A DNA stretch of 64,000 bases from positions 186,001-250,000 of the forward strand of contig NZ_CP065053.1 of the NCBI RefSeq assembly GCF_015689335.1, in the 5' to 3' direction. Below, one piece after another: positions 34,684-45,337 of the stretch. A model generated the notes under the pieces. The model was given only the letters and a program-made list of their open reading frames with translations. It made no database searches and was not told the origin of the DNA. The first letter of the stretch is position 1, and every line of letters starts with the position of its first letter. The position numbers were made by a program, and so were the translations under genes. Source of the stretch: Massilia antarctica (GTDB taxonomy: Bacteria > Pseudomonadota > Gammaproteobacteria > Burkholderiales > Burkholderiaceae_D).

Positions 34684-35064
34684 TCACGCCGCGGGCGGCT
34701 TGATGAACTCGTCGGGTTGCCAGTAAATCTGCCCGTCTTCCTCGCGCACCCCGATCGGGCGCAGGCGGCCGCCCTTGCACGGTCCGCCCGCGCAAAAACC
34801 GCTTTCCGGCACATAGATGGCGCCGTGGGTCGAACACATCAGGTACAAGCCGCTCGACTCGAAGAACTCGCCTTCGGCCCAGTCCAGCTCGATGGGAACG
34901 TGGGCGCACCGGTTCAGGTAGGCATACACTTTTCCCCTGTGACGCACCACGAAGCCGGTGGCCTTGTCGCCGAAGGCGCGCACGCCAAACCGCACGCCGC
35001 GTCCGCCTTCGAGCACCTGGTCGGAACCGCAGACAAGCACGCCGCCAGCCTGGTCCGCCATCAT
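34684..35064 (-). CDS. Rieske [2Fe-2S] domain protein
   Basis: A 126-residue single-domain protein with the Rieske ligands Cys53-x-His55 (NRCAHVPIELDW) and Cys77-x-x-His80 (LMCSTHGAIYVPESGFC). It is soluble with no signal. It is probably an electron carrier or a ferredoxin-like subunit; no oxygenase gene is nearby. Its start overlaps the stop of the HAD phosphatase gene (ATGATG over the TGA), so the two are translationally coupled, an arrangement I recall in related Burkholderiales. Confidence 0.92.
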   Translation of the reverse strand: MMADQAGGVLVCGSDQVLEGGRGVRFGVRAFGDKATGFVVRHRGKVYAYLNRCAHVPIELDWAEGEFFESSGLYLMCSTHGAIYVPESGFCAGGPCKGGRLRPIGVREEDGQIYWQPDEFIKPPAA

Positions 35065-35720
35065 GCGTTCTCGCTCAGCCAGGTGCGCAGCTGGGCCACG
35101 GTTTCGGCAGAGTAGAGGGGATTGCAGGCGCTCAGCTGCTCGTGCGGATGGGCACCGTACTGCACGGCAATCCCGGCCGCGCCGGCGTTATTCGCCATCA
35201 GCAAATCGTGGGTGGTATCGCCGATCATCACGGTACGCTTCAGATCCTGGCCCAGTTCCCGGGTCAGTTCCTGCAGCATGGCCGGATGCGGCTTGGAGAA
35301 TGTCTCATCGGCGCAACGGGTGGCGTCGAACAGGGACAGCAGGCCGACCGCGTTGAGCGAACGGTTCAGGCCAACCCGGCTCTTGCCGGTAGCCACCGCC
35401 AAAAAGTAAGCTTCCTGCGAAAGTTCGGTCAACATCTCGCGAACGCCGTCGAACAGCACCAGTTCGTGGTCTTTCGACAGAAAGTGAAAACGGTAGCGCT
35501 CGACCATGCGGGGGTAGAAAGCGGGGTCGATATTCGGCATCACGGCCTGCATCGCTTCGTGCAAGCCCAAGCCGATCACGTGCGAAGCGGCATCGTCGCG
35601 CGGAATCGGCAAGCCGAGGTCCTTGGCGGCGGCCTGGATGCACTTGACGATGGTGGACGTGCTGTCCATCAAGGTTCCATCCCAGTCGAAAACGATCAGA
35701 TCAAATTGCTTACGTGCCAT
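35061..35720 (-). CDS. gph: HAD-family phosphatase (phosphoglycolate phosphatase-like)
   Basis: This 219-residue protein has HAD motif I VFDWDGTLMDS with nucleophile Asp12 and acid Asp14, motif II in LAVATGKSRVGL (Thr), a Lys in ETFSKPHPAMLQ and motif IV IGDTTHDLLMANNAGA. A helical cap lies between motifs I and II. It fits the subfamily IA Gph-like phosphatases often encoded beside rluC in betaproteobacteria; the true substrate is not certain. It lies 66 bp after rluC and overlaps the Rieske gene. Confidence 0.88.
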   Translation of the reverse strand: MARKQFDLIVFDWDGTLMDSTSTIVKCIQAAAKDLGLPIPRDDAASHVIGLGLHEAMQAVMPNIDPAFYPRMVERYRFHFLSKDHELVLFDGVREMLTELSQEAYFLAVATGKSRVGLNRSLNAVGLLSLFDATRCADETFSKPHPAMLQELTRELGQDLKRTVMIGDTTHDLLMANNAGAAGIAVQYGAHPHEQLSACNPLYSAETVAQLRTWLSENA

Positions 35721-35786
35721 GTATTGCGGCCGCTTGTGGCGGCCGGCTCCTTCCAGGATTGATCAACGCGGTCTGGTCTCGCGAGA

Positions 35787-36779
35787 CTAGCGCGGTGCTG
35801 AGTTCAGCGGTTTCCCCAAGCTTACCAAGAAACGTTCGCATTCTGCGGGCAACGGTGCATTTATCGTCACGTCCTTGCCGGTTTCAGGATGGGTAAACGT
35901 AATCTGGTGCGCATGCAGGAACATCCGCTTGAGCGCGCCGCGCCTGGCATCGGCTTTGAGCAAGACCCGGTTTAACGCGAAATCGCCGTACTTGTCATCG
36001 CCAACGATGGGAAAGCCCGACGATGCCAGATGAACGCGAATCTGGTGAGTACGCCCGGTTTTCAGCTCGGCTTCGAGCAGGGCGAACTTGTCGAACTTGC
36101 GCAGCAGGCTGAACACGGTGTGCGATTCCATGCCGCCCGCCTGCACGCAGACGCGGCGCTCGCCGTCCGCCGTGGTGAACTTGTGCAGCGGCAGCTTGAT
36201 GTGCTGGCGCGCGTTTTTCCAGTCGCCGTACACCATGGTGAGGTAGCGCTTGTCGGTCAGGCCGTCGCGCATCTGCTCGTGCAGGTTGGTCAGGGCCGAC
36301 CGTTTCTTCGCCAGCAACAGCAAGCCCGAGGTTTCGCGGTCGAGCCGGTGCACCAGTTCCAGGAACTTGGCATCGGGCCGGGCCGCGCGCAACTGTTCGA
36401 TCACGCCGTAGGACACGCCCGAGCCGCCGTGCACCGCCACCCCGCAAGGCTTGTCGATGATGAGCAGGTGCGCATCCTCGAACAGGATAGGGAACTCGGC
36501 GCCCGGCACCACGGCGGTCGATTTCTCGGCCACCCGTACCGGCGGAATGCGCACCACGTCGCCGCTTTCGAGCCGGTACAACTGGTCGATCCGGCCCTTG
36601 TTGACCCGCACCTCGCCGGAGCGCAGGATGCGGTAAATATGGCTTTTCGGAACGCCCTTACAGACCCGCAACAAGTAGTTGTCGATCCGCTGTCCGGCTT
36701 CTTCTTCGGTAATTGTGACAAATTGGGCTTGAACGGGGGCCTGTGATGAAGGGGGAACAACATCGTTTTGCATCTTCAT
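35787..36779 (-). CDS. rluC: 23S rRNA pseudouridine synthase RluC
   Basis: A protein of about 330 residues with an N-terminal S4 domain (AGQRIDNYLLRVCKGVPKSH, ILRSGEVRVNKGRIDQLYRL) and a synthase domain with the catalytic Asp in ELVHRLDRETSGLLLLAKKR. The C-terminal GRTHQIRVHLASSGFPIVGD and KRMFLHAHQITFTHP blocks are typical of RluC/RluD. The divergent position next to rne matches E. coli rluC. ATG 36779 is preferred over 36818 because a GGGAAGAC site lies upstream of it and the likely promoter would start transcription at about the 36818 codon. Confidence 0.9.
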   Translation of the reverse strand: MKMQNDVVPPSSQAPVQAQFVTITEEEAGQRIDNYLLRVCKGVPKSHIYRILRSGEVRVNKGRIDQLYRLESGDVVRIPPVRVAEKSTAVVPGAEFPILFEDAHLLIIDKPCGVAVHGGSGVSYGVIEQLRAARPDAKFLELVHRLDRETSGLLLLAKKRSALTNLHEQMRDGLTDKRYLTMVYGDWKNARQHIKLPLHKFTTADGERRVCVQAGGMESHTVFSLLRKFDKFALLEAELKTGRTHQIRVHLASSGFPIVGDDKYGDFALNRVLLKADARRGALKRMFLHAHQITFTHPETGKDVTINAPLPAECERFLVSLGKPLNSAPR

Positions 36780-36822
36780 TTGCTCTGTCTTCCCAGAAAT
36801 TCTCTCTAAGTCCTTCATTTTG

Positions 36823-36849
36823 AATATATAATCGACAGGCGGCGGTCAA
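36823..36849 (-). promoter_or_regulatory. Possible sigma-70 promoter of rluC
   Basis: On the minus strand TTGACC (36849-36844) is followed after 15 bases by TATATT (36828-36823). The predicted start falls near 36816, so rluC translation would begin at the downstream ATG 36779. The spacing is 2 bp shorter than ideal. Confidence 0.45.
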
Positions 36850-37464
36850 ACCTCTGCTGGTGTAAGAATTAAAACGATATTTTACACAGGGGCGTCTCCA
36901 TCGGCCCCGCCAAATTGCAAATTCGATGGAAAAAATGTGTACGCACATCCCGGCGCGAATCAAGGTTGCACCGTTGTTGTAATCGGATAACGCGCAAGGC
37001 TGCGGAATGGATTGTTTGGAATTGTAAGGATAAGTACTGGCGAGCTGTCCCTCGGGGCCAGCTCGCCGGATGTTGGCGTCGATAACGCTTGTCGTTTTCG
37101 CCCGACCCGATGTAAGCCTCATCCTGAAGGCTTGAGAATAAGGGCTGGTGTTTAAGCCTGGTATCGAGTCTTAGTATGTTCGCTGGCTACGGTTTGGCTC
37201 ACTGATTTGCTCACCGCCTGGCTTTGTCTGTGCCCCGATCACACCGGGGCTGCTTCAGCTAAGTTGCAGGTGATGCGTGCACTCGGCATGTCGATCGACC
37301 CCACTGCGCCCTGTTGCGGCCGTAACGCTTTGCGTTGCTGCGCCGTGCGAAAAGGCATACCCACCCTCCACTTCCCTTCCCGCGTACATCCCTGTACTTT
37401 TCGCCGCCCCGCGCCCAGCGCAGAGCGGCACTAGAACGGCCCCCGGGTCGCGGAGTCAATAAAA
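36850..37464. other. Long rluC-rne intergenic region, probable rne 5' leader
   Basis: About 615 bp without a gene separate the divergent rluC and rne genes. A strong hairpin with a 9-bp perfect stem (GGCGAGCTG / CAGCTCGCC), extended by three C-G pairs after a mismatch, lies at 37040-37068. In E. coli the rne message also has a long structured leader used for autoregulation of RNase E level. No convincing -10/-35 pair for rne can be named from reading alone, and I see no small open frame with a good ribosome site. Confidence 0.5.
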
Positions 37465-40400
37465 ATGAAACGCATGTTGTTTAACGCTACGCAGCAGGAA
37501 GAACTGCGCGTAGCGATTGTCGACGGTCAGAAACTGATCGACATCGATATCGAAACCGCCGGTCGCGAACAGCGCAAGTCGAATATCTACAAGGGCGTGA
37601 TTACCCGGATCGAACCCTCGCTCGAAGCTTGCTTCGTCAGCTACGGCGAAGACCGCCACGGTTTCCTCCCATTCAAGGAAGTCGCCCGCACCTATTTCCG
37701 CGAAGGCGTCGACGTCCGTACCGCTTCGGTCAAGGAAGCGCTGCGCGAAGGCCAGGAAATCATGGTCCAGGTCGAAAAAGAAGAACGCGGCAACAAGGGC
37801 GCCGCCCTGACCTCCTTCGTTTCCCTGGCCGGCCGTTATCTGGTCCTGATGCCGAACAATCCGCGCGGCGGCGGCGTGTCGCGCCGGGTCGAAGGCGAAG
37901 AACGCCAGGAACTGCGCGAAACGATGGACAAGCTGGACCTGCCGCAAGGCATGTCGGTGATTGCCCGCACCGCCGGCATCGGCCGCAATGTCGAAGAACT
38001 GCAATGGGACTTGAATTACCTGATGCAACTGTGGCGCGCGATCGAAGGCGCCGGCAAGTCGGCCAGCGGCGCTTTCCTGATCTACCAGGAATCGTCGCTC
38101 GTGATCCGCGCGATCCGCGATTACTTCCAGCCCGATATCGGCGAGATCCTGATCGATACCGACGATATCTACGAACAAGCGCACCAGTTCATGCGCCACG
38201 TGATGCCCGACATGATCCACCGGGTCAAGCGTTACAGCGACGATGTACCGCTGTTTTCGCGCTTCCAGATCGAACACCAGATTGAAACCGCGTATTCGCG
38301 CACCGTGCCCCTGCCGTCCGGCGGCGCCATCGTCATCGACCACACTGAAGCCCTCGTCTCGGTCGACGTCAACTCGGCCCGTGCCACGCGCGGCTCCGAC
38401 ATCGAAACCACCGCATTCAATACCAACTGCGAAGCGGCCGAAGAAGTAGCACGCCAGCTGCGCCTGCGCGACCTTGGCGGCCTGATCGTCATCGACTTCA
38501 TCGACATGGAAGTGGCGAAGAACCAGCGCGAAGTCGAAACCCGCCTCAAGGATGCCCTGCACCACGACCGTGCACGCGTCCAGATGGGCAAAATTTCCCG
38601 TTTCGGCCTGATGGAACTGTCGCGCCAGCGCCTGCGTCCTTCCTTGTCGGAAGGCTCGCACGTGACCTGCCCGCGCTGCTCCGGCACCGGCCACATCCGC
38701 GATACCGAATCGTCCGCCCTGCAGGTGCTGCGCATCATCCAGGAAGAAGCGATGAAGGAAAATTCGGCCACCATCCACGTGCAGGTTCCCGTGGACGTTG
38801 CCGCTTTCCTGCTCAATGAAAAGCGTGGCGAAGTGCTCAAGATCGAGAACCGCCACCGCATCAGCGTGATCCTGATCCCGAACAAGCATCTGGACACGCC
38901 GCACTACAAACTCGAACGCATCAAGCACGACGATCCGCGCCTCGAAGACAGCCAGGCCAGCTACAACCTGGCCGAAGAAGCGGAAACCGACATGGCTTAC
39001 AGCAAGCGCCAGAAGGAAGAAGTCAAGCCGCGCCAGGAAGCCGTCGTCAAGACCATTACCCCGGACCAGCCTGCCCCAATGGTGGACCGTTCCGAAGTGC
39101 TCAAGCCAGTCGCCCCGCCAATCCAGGCACCGGTACTGACCGCGCCCGAGGAAGAAGGCTTCCTGGCCAAGATCATGGGCTTCTTCTTCAAGAAGGAAGC
39201 ACCCGTCATCGTCGCTCCGGCGCCAGTCGCCCCGGCCAAGCCGGCCGCTGCGCCTGCCGGCCGCGAAGACCGCAACGGCCGTGGCCCGCGTGCCCGTACC
39301 CGTGGCGGCAAGCCGGACGGCCGCCCTGAGCGCGAGCCGGGCAAGCCAGCCGCACTGGAAGAAGCAGGCAAGCCGGGCGACGCCGACAAGGCCGCCCGTC
39401 CGCCGCGTCCTCCACGTCCACCGCGCGAGCCGCGTGAGCCGCAAGTCGACGCCGCCGGCGCGCCGGTGGCAGCGCGCGCCGAACGTGGCGAGCGCGCAGA
39501 GCGTGGCGAGCGTCCGGAACGTGGTGAGCGCACCGAGCGCGCACCGCGTCCACCGCGCGAACGCGCCGACTACCGCACCCCGGTAGCCGAAGCGAAAACC
39601 GACGAACTGGCTGCCGCGCCGGTCGTGGCGGATGCGCTCGTGGTCAATGTCGTGGTGCCGCAAGGCGATGAAGAAGCAGCCGCGCCGAAAATGATCACCA
39701 CGATCGGCCCGAACGGTGAAGAAATCGAAGTCGAAGCCGGTGGCGATGAGCCGCGCCGTCGTCGTCGTCGTGGCGGTCGCAACCGCAATCGCCGCGACCG
39801 CGACCAGGCCGATGGCATGGACGGCGAAGACGGCGACGTTGTCAACGAAGCCAGCTTCACCGTCGAACCAGCGCCAGCGGATGCACCGTCCTTCGAGAAG
39901 GCAGAAGCGCCGGTGTTCGCCGCCGCCGAGCCTATCGTGGCCCGGCCTGTCGTGGCCCGGCCTATCGTGGCCCCGCCTGTCGTTGCCGAGGCAGCAGCGG
40001 TGGAAGCTGCGCAAGCTGAAGCCGAAGCCGCACCTGAGCCCGTGTCGGAATACGTGGTGACGCCAGCGCCGGTGCAAGCACCAGTGGAAGCACCAGCGCC
40101 TGCGCCAGTCGAAGCTGCACCAGCCCCGGCCCCGGCCCCGGTAATGGAAGCGGCGCCGGCACCTGCCGAGCCAGCTCCAGTGGCCGAGGTAGTTGCCGCA
40201 GCACCAGTCGAAGTAGCGCCGGAAGTTGCTCCAGTTGTTGCTCCGGTAGTTGCTCCAGTACGTGAAGAAATCGTTCCGGCAACGATGTTCACCCCTGCCG
40301 ATCCGGTTGCCGAGGAAGCTGCGGCTGCCGAAACAAGGGCTACTGAGGAAGCGGCGCCGGTCGAAGCAGCGGCGACACCTGCCGCAGCACCTGCCCCGGC

Positions 40401-40656
40401 CCCCGTCGCGCCACCAGCGCCGCCTGCACCAGCGCCAGTTGCAGCGGTGCCAGTTGCCGCCGCACCGGTTGCCGACTTGGCCGAGATCCTCGGTTCGGCC
40501 GGCCTGACCCTGGCGGCCACCGATCCTGAAAAGCTGCGTGCAGCCCAGGAAGCGGCCGCCAGCGCAGCGCCACCGGTGCGCGTGCCACGCGAGCGCAAGC
40601 CGCTGCCGCCGCAAGTCGATGAGCCGCTGGTTCAGGTAGACACCAGCCGCCAGTAA
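37465..40656 (+). CDS. rne: Ribonuclease E
   Basis: This 1063-residue protein begins [20 protein letters not shown] with the S1 domain at about 38-120. The catalytic Asp pair is at 301 ([10 protein letters not shown]) and 344 ([10 protein letters not shown]), and the zinc link Cys402-x-x-Cys405 is in [11 protein letters not shown]; all are two residues before their E. coli counterparts. Residues after about 510 form the disordered scaffold: Arg-rich stretches ([52 protein letters not shown]) likely bind RNA, and a very long Pro/Ala/Val/Glu run (about 800-1020) follows. It is the main mRNA decay and rRNA processing enzyme. It ends in a strong terminator. Confidence 0.97.
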   Translation: MKRMLFNATQQEELRVAIVDGQKLIDIDIETAGREQRKSNIYKGVITRIEPSLEACFVSYGEDRHGFLPFKEVARTYFREGVDVRTASVKEALREGQEIMVQVEKEERGNKGAALTSFVSLAGRYLVLMPNNPRGGGVSRRVEGEERQELRETMDKLDLPQGMSVIARTAGIGRNVEELQWDLNYLMQLWRAIEGAGKSASGAFLIYQESSLVIRAIRDYFQPDIGEILIDTDDIYEQAHQFMRHVMPDMIHRVKRYSDDVPLFSRFQIEHQIETAYSRTVPLPSGGAIVIDHTEALVSVDVNSARATRGSDIETTAFNTNCEAAEEVARQLRLRDLGGLIVIDFIDMEVAKNQREVETRLKDALHHDRARVQMGKISRFGLMELSRQRLRPSLSEGSHVTCPRCSGTGHIRDTESSALQVLRIIQEEAMKENSATIHVQVPVDVAAFLLNEKRGEVLKIENRHRISVILIPNKHLDTPHYKLERIKHDDPRLEDSQASYNLAEEAETDMAYSKRQKEEVKPRQEAVVKTITPDQPAPMVDRSEVLKPVAPPIQAPVLTAPEEEGFLAKIMGFFFKKEAPVIVAPAPVAPAKPAAAPAGREDRNGRGPRARTRGGKPDGRPEREPGKPAALEEAGKPGDADKAARPPRPPRPPREPREPQVDAAGAPVAARAERGERAERGERPERGERTERAPRPPRERADYRTPVAEAKTDELAAAPVVADALVVNVVVPQGDEEAAAPKMITTIGPNGEEIEVEAGGDEPRRRRRRGGRNRNRRDRDQADGMDGEDGDVVNEASFTVEPAPADAPSFEKAEAPVFAAAEPIVARPVVARPIVAPPVVAEAAAVEAAQAEAEAAPEPVSEYVVTPAPVQAPVEAPAPAPVEAAPAPAPAPVMEAAPAPAEPAPVAEVVAAAPVEVAPEVAPVVAPVVAPVREEIVPATMFTPADPVAEEAAAAETRATEEAAPVEAAATPAAAPAPAPVAPPAPPAPAPVAAVPVAAAPVADLAEILGSAGLTLAATDPEKLRAAQEAAASAAPPVRVPRERKPLPPQVDEPLVQVDTSRQ

Positions 40657-40670
40657 TCAGGGCGCAACAA

Positions 40671-40701
40671 AAAAAGGGGAAGCCGAGGCTTCCCCTTTTT
40701 T
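40671..40701 (+). terminator. Intrinsic terminator after rne
   Basis: A stem GGGGAAGC / GCTTCCCC with a 4-nt loop is flanked by A5 on the left and T6 on the right, 15 bp after the rne stop. The A-run also makes it usable in the reverse direction. Confidence 0.93.
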
Positions 40702-40742
40702 ACGTGAAAGACCAGCGTATTTCCTTTGAACCTGAGTGAACG

Positions 40743-42077
40743 ATGACTATTCCAGCCGATATGGCCCCCGCTCCCGTTACCCTGCGCATGGCTTTCTGGT
40801 ATTGGCTCAAGCTCGGCTTCATCAGCTTTGGCGGGCCGGCCGGCCAGATCGCGCTGATGCACAGCGAACTGGTCGAGCGGCGCCGCTGGATTTCCGAACA
40901 GCGCTTTTTGCACGCACTCAACTACTGCATGCTGCTCCCCGGCCCCGAAGCGACCCAGCTCGCCATCTACATCGGCTGGCTGATGCACAAGACCCGCGGC
41001 GGCATCGTGGCAGGCCTGCTGTTCTTCCTGCCCTCGCTACTGATCCTGATCCTGCTGTCGTGGATCTACATGGCCTGCGGCACCCTGCCCGTGGTCGCCG
41101 GCGTCCTGTACGGCATCAAGCCGGCGGTGGTGGCCGTGGTGCTGGCGGCCGCCTGGCGCATCGGCTCACGCACCCTGAAAAACCGCACCCTGCTGGCCAT
41201 CGCCGTCGCCGCCTTCCTCGCCATCGCCCTGGCCGAAGTGCCATTTCCGCTGATCGTGCTGGCGGCGGCCACCATCGGCTTTATCGGCGCCAGGGTACTG
41301 CCGGCGCACTTCCAGGTCGGCGGCCAGCATCCGGACAGCCGCGCCTCGTATGGCGTCGCCCTCATCGACGACAACACTCCCACACCAGCGCATGCCCGCT
41401 TCACCTGGCCGCGCCTGGCGCGCGTGACCCTTGGCGGCCTGGCGCTGGGCGCAGGCGTGTGGCTGCTGCTGGCATGGCGCTACGGCGCGGCGGGCGCGCT
41501 GGCGCAGATGGGCTGGTTCTTCACCAAGGCCGCGCTGATGACCTTCGGCGGAGCCTATGCCGTGCTACCCTATGTCTACCAGGGCGGCGTCGAGCACTAT
41601 CAATGGCTGACCGCATCCCAGATGATCGATGGCCTGGCGCTGGGCGAAACCACACCAGGGCCCCTGATCATGATCGTCGCCTTTGTCGGCTTCGTGGGTG
41701 CCTGGAGCCACACGATTTTCGGCCCGGGCAGCGTACTGCTGGCCGGCGTGGCCGGCGCCTGCGTCGCCACCTTCTTCACCTTCCTGCCCTCGTTCATGTT
41801 CATCCTGGCCGGCGGCCCGCTGGTGGAAGCGACGCGCGACAATGTGCGCATGACGGCGCCGCTGACCGCCATCTCGGCGGCGGTGGTGGGCGTAATCGTC
41901 AGCCTGGCGCTGTTCTTCGGCCAGCACGTCTTTGTACATCACGGACAGGTCGACATCGCGGCAATCGCCATCAGCGCGGCCGCCTGCGTGGCGCTGTTCC
42001 GCTTCAAGGTGGGGACCATCAAACTGCTCGCCGCCTGTGCCGTCGCGGGCCTCGTGCTATCGTATCGGCATGGCTGA
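40743..42077 (+). CDS. chrA: Chromate transporter ChrA (long-chain type)
   Basis: A 444-residue membrane protein of the CHR superfamily made of two homologous halves. The first has [20 protein letters not shown] and [20 protein letters not shown]; the second has [20 protein letters not shown] and [20 protein letters not shown]. These FGGP/FGGAY and PGP motifs define ChrA. It exports chromate by antiport and confers chromate resistance; no chrB or other resistance gene is adjacent. It is followed by moaA with an 8-bp overlap, so the two may share a transcript although their functions differ. Confidence 0.93.
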   Translation: MTIPADMAPAPVTLRMAFWYWLKLGFISFGGPAGQIALMHSELVERRRWISEQRFLHALNYCMLLPGPEATQLAIYIGWLMHKTRGGIVAGLLFFLPSLLILILLSWIYMACGTLPVVAGVLYGIKPAVVAVVLAAAWRIGSRTLKNRTLLAIAVAAFLAIALAEVPFPLIVLAAATIGFIGARVLPAHFQVGGQHPDSRASYGVALIDDNTPTPAHARFTWPRLARVTLGGLALGAGVWLLLAWRYGAAGALAQMGWFFTKAALMTFGGAYAVLPYVYQGGVEHYQWLTASQMIDGLALGETTPGPLIMIVAFVGFVGAWSHTIFGPGSVLLAGVAGACVATFFTFLPSFMFILAGGPLVEATRDNVRMTAPLTAISAAVVGVIVSLALFFGQHVFVHHGQVDIAAIAISAAACVALFRFKVGTIKLLAACAVAGLVLSYRHG

Positions 42078-43179
42078 AAAAATTATCATGCTCAGCGACG
42101 GCCGCGCGCCGCCGCCGGCAATCCCCGCGCGGCTCGACGCGCCCACCGGTCTCCTGGCCGATGCGCTCGGGCGGCCCCTGCACGACCTGCGCATCTCCGT
42201 CACCGACCGCTGCAATTTCCGCTGCGTGTACTGCATGCCCAAGGAGGTGTTCGACAAGGACTACGCCTACCTGCCGCATGCCTCGCTGCTGTCGTTCGAG
42301 GAAATCACCCGCATCGCGACCCTGTTCGTCGCCCATGGCGTGGAAAAGCTGCGCCTGACCGGTGGCGAACCGCTGCTGCGCAAGAACCTGGAACGCCTGG
42401 TCGGCATGCTCAGCGCCCTGCGCACCCCGAGCGGCCGCCCGCTCGACATCACCCTCACCACCAACGGCTCGCTGCTGGCGAAAAAAGCGCAGTCCCTGAA
42501 GGATGCGGGCCTGAACCGGGTCACGGTGTCGCTCGACTCGCTCGACGACACTACCTTCAAGCGCATGAACGATGTCGACTTCGCGGTGGCCGACGTGCTG
42601 GCCGGGATCGACGCCGCCCACGCCGTGGGCCTGGGGCCCATCAAGATCAACATGGTCGTCAAGGCCGGCATGAACGACCAGGAAATCGTCCCCATGGCGC
42701 GCCACTTCAAGGGCAGCCCCTACATCCTGCGCTTCATCGAATACATGGACGTCGGCGCGTCCAACGGCTGGAACCTGGCCGAAGTGATCCCATCGGCGGA
42801 AGTGGCGCGCCGCATCTCGGCCGAGATGCCTTTGGTGCCGCAGCAGGCCAACTACAGCGGCGAGACCGCCGCGCGCTGGCGCTATGCCGACGGCGGCGGC
42901 GAAATCGGCCTGATCTCCAGCGTCACCCAGGCCTTCTGCAAGGATTGCTCGCGCGCGCGCCTGTCGACCGAGGGCAAGCTGTACACCTGCCTGTTCGCCA
43001 CCCGTGGCCACGACCTGCGCGCCCTGCTGCGCGAAGGCCGCAGCGACGCCGAGATCTCGGCCGCCATCGGCGCGCTGTGGCAGGTGCGCGCCGACCGCTA
43101 TTCCGAAACCCGTACCATCAACACCAGCGGCATTGAAAGAGGCGGCAAACGCGTTGAAATGTCGTACATCGGCGGTTAA
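42070..43179 (+). CDS. moaA: GTP 3',8-cyclase MoaA (molybdenum cofactor synthesis)
   Basis: This 369-residue radical SAM enzyme has the N-terminal cluster Cys48-x3-Cys52-x2-Cys55 ([13 protein letters not shown]), the C-terminal cluster Cys290-x2-Cys293-x13-Cys307 ([11 protein letters not shown]…YTCLF) and the C-terminal Gly-Gly (VEMSYIGG) needed for activity. It converts GTP to 3',8-cyclo-dihydro-GTP, the first step of molybdopterin synthesis. The start at 42070 overlaps the chrA end; a second ATG at 42088 is possible. mobA follows without any spacer (TAA ATG). Confidence 0.96.
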   Translation: MAEKIIMLSDGRAPPPAIPARLDAPTGLLADALGRPLHDLRISVTDRCNFRCVYCMPKEVFDKDYAYLPHASLLSFEEITRIATLFVAHGVEKLRLTGGEPLLRKNLERLVGMLSALRTPSGRPLDITLTTNGSLLAKKAQSLKDAGLNRVTVSLDSLDDTTFKRMNDVDFAVADVLAGIDAAHAVGLGPIKINMVVKAGMNDQEIVPMARHFKGSPYILRFIEYMDVGASNGWNLAEVIPSAEVARRISAEMPLVPQQANYSGETAARWRYADGGGEIGLISSVTQAFCKDCSRARLSTEGKLYTCLFATRGHDLRALLREGRSDAEISAAIGALWQVRADRYSETRTINTSGIERGGKRVEMSYIGG

Positions 43180-43791
43180 ATGACTCCACAAGAAGACATC
43201 ACCGGCCTGATTCTGGCCGGAGGACGCGGTACTCGCATGGGCCACGTCGACAAGGGCTTGCAGCCCTTTCGCGGCGCCAGCATGGCCGAGCATGTGATGC
43301 GGCGCCTGGCGCCGCAGGTCGGCGCGCTGGCCATCAACGCCAACCAGAACCTCGATGTTTACGCCGCTTTCGGCGTCCCCGTGTGGCCCGACCAGTTGAC
43401 CGGTTTCGAGGGTCCGCTGGCCGGGCTGGCCACCGGCATGGCCCGCTGCGCCACGCCGCTGCTGGTCACGGCGCCCTGCGACTCGCCGTTTCTGCCGCAT
43501 GACCTGGTGGCGCGCCTGCGCCAGGCACTCGATGCCGAAGGAGCCGACCTGGCGCTGGCCGAAACGGAAGAAGCTGGACCGGATGGCGTACCGCGCCTCC
43601 AGCCGCAGCCCGTCTTCGCCCTCGTCCGGACCAACGCCCTGCCCCGGCTGGAAGCCTACCTTGCCGGCGGCGGGCGCCGCATGGATGGCTGGTACGGCGC
43701 CATCAGGGTGGCGCGCGTGCGCTTCGACGATGCCGCCGCCTTCCGCAACATCAACACGCTGGACGAACTGCGCCAGTGCGAACCTGAATAA
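43180..43791 (+). CDS. mobA: Molybdenum cofactor guanylyltransferase MobA
   Basis: A 203-residue nucleotidyltransferase with the signature GLILAGGRGTRMGHVDKGLQ near residue 10-28 and VTAPCDSPFLPHDLVARLRQ. It attaches GMP to molybdopterin to make the bis-MGD cofactor of DMSO-reductase-type enzymes. It starts immediately after the moaA stop and is followed by moeA after 19 bp, so moaA-mobA-moeA is one operon. Confidence 0.95.
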   Translation: MTPQEDITGLILAGGRGTRMGHVDKGLQPFRGASMAEHVMRRLAPQVGALAINANQNLDVYAAFGVPVWPDQLTGFEGPLAGLATGMARCATPLLVTAPCDSPFLPHDLVARLRQALDAEGADLALAETEEAGPDGVPRLQPQPVFALVRTNALPRLEAYLAGGGRRMDGWYGAIRVARVRFDDAAAFRNINTLDELRQCEPE

Positions 43792-43810
43792 TCCCTCATC
43801 CAAGCACACC

Positions 43811-45094
43811 ATGACCATGCCAACCCTGAACGACGTCACCAGCTGTTTGTCGGCCTACGACCCGGACGCCCTGCCCGTGCGCGACGCGCAGCGCATCATC
43901 CGCGATTTCATCAAGCCGGTCGACGCTATCGAACAAGTGCCGCTGCTGGCGGCGCTGGACCGGGTGCTGGGTGCTGACATCATTTCGCCGATCAGCGTGC
44001 CGGCGCACGACAATTCGGCCATGGACGGCTACGCCCTGCGCGGCGCCGACCTGTCCGCGGACAGCCCGGTCACCCTGGCGGTGATGGGCACGGTGTTCGC
44101 GGGCCGCCCGTCCGGGGTGGTGCCGGGCAGCGGCGAATGCGTGCGCATCATGACCGGCGGCGTCATGCCGGCCGGCTGTGACAGCGTGATCCCGCAGGAG
44201 CTGGTCGCGGCAATCGGCGAGGACAGCATCACCATCGCACCGGGCGTGATCCGCAGCGGCGACAACCGCCGCTTCGCGGGCGAAGACCTGATGACTGGGA
44301 GCGCCGCCCTGCGCAAGGGTAAAGTCATCCGCCCGGCCGACCTGGGGCTGCTGGCATCGCTCGGCATCGCCACGGTGCCGGTGGCGCGGCGCCTGCGCGT
44401 GGCGTTCTTTTCCACCGGCGATGAACTGCGTTCGATCGGCCAGCCGCTCGACGCCGGCTGCGTCTACGACAGCAACCGCTACACCCTGCACGGCATGCTC
44501 ACGCGCCTGGGTTGCGAGATCGTCGACATGGGCATCGTGCGCGACGATCCGCAAGCGCTGGAAGACGCGCTGCGCCACGCCTGCGAAAACGTGGATGCCA
44601 TCGTCACTTCGGGCGGTGTATCGGTCGGCGCGGCCGACTACACGCGCCAGATCATGGCCAAACTGGGCGACGTGAGCTTCTGGAAGATCGGCATGCGCCC
44701 GGGCCGGCCGCTGGCGTTCGGGCGTATTGCATCGAACGGCCACGATGCGTTTCTGTTTGGCCTGCCCGGCAATCCGGTCGCCGTGATGGTATCGTTCTAC
44801 TTCTTCGCGCGCGACGCGCTGCTGCGCATGATGGGCGCCGATGCGCCGCTGCCGATGCTCAAGGTACGTTCGGCTGGCGCCATCCGCAAAAAACCGGGGC
44901 GCACCGAATACCAGCGCGGCATCCTCGAACGCGATGGCGAGGGCTGGCAGAGCGTGCGTATCACCGGCTCGCAAGGTTCCGGCATCCTGCGTTCGATGAG
45001 CGAAGCGAACTGCATGGTGGTCTTGCACGACGAGCAAGGCAACGTCGATGCGGGCGATCTGGTCGACATCATTGTGTTCGACGGCTTGATCTGA
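43811..45094 (+). CDS. moeA: Molybdopterin molybdenumtransferase MoeA
   Basis: This 427-residue protein has the MoeA landmarks: PAHDNSAMDGYALRGADLSA, GECVRIMTGGVMPAGCDSVI, VAFFSTGDELRSIGQPLDAG with CVYDSNRYTLHGMLTRLGCE, VTSGGVSVGAADYTRQIMAK and FLFGLPGNPVAVMVSFYFFA. It inserts molybdate into adenylated molybdopterin. The ATG at 43811 is preferred to upstream in-frame ATGs inside mobA. It is the last gene of the cofactor operon. Confidence 0.96.
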   Translation: MTMPTLNDVTSCLSAYDPDALPVRDAQRIIRDFIKPVDAIEQVPLLAALDRVLGADIISPISVPAHDNSAMDGYALRGADLSADSPVTLAVMGTVFAGRPSGVVPGSGECVRIMTGGVMPAGCDSVIPQELVAAIGEDSITIAPGVIRSGDNRRFAGEDLMTGSAALRKGKVIRPADLGLLASLGIATVPVARRLRVAFFSTGDELRSIGQPLDAGCVYDSNRYTLHGMLTRLGCEIVDMGIVRDDPQALEDALRHACENVDAIVTSGGVSVGAADYTRQIMAKLGDVSFWKIGMRPGRPLAFGRIASNGHDAFLFGLPGNPVAVMVSFYFFARDALLRMMGADAPLPMLKVRSAGAIRKKPGRTEYQRGILERDGEGWQSVRITGSQGSGILRSMSEANCMVVLHDEQGNVDAGDLVDIIVFDGLI

Positions 45095-45337
45095 CAAATC
45101 TATTGCACATCGGTTTAATTGTGATCACTATGATAATTACGTTGTTTTTTAATCACTGTGATTTGTCATAGCTTGCCTATTCGTTGCTGTATTTTCCATA
45201 GAGTGTTCATAGGAGAAATGCCTTAAAAGCATCCTTAATAGCAAAATACTATCATCCTGATGGGCATGTTTTATGGGCGAACGGACCTGTTCGCTTGCTA
45301 GTATCAATCTCTACGCTAATCAGATTGGTCAGAGATC

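Noticed and set aside
37456..40614. 1052-codon open frame antisense to rne
   Set aside because: Its product is Arg/His/Gly/Cys-rich low-quality sequence mirroring the conserved RNase E codons; no ribosome site and no domain.
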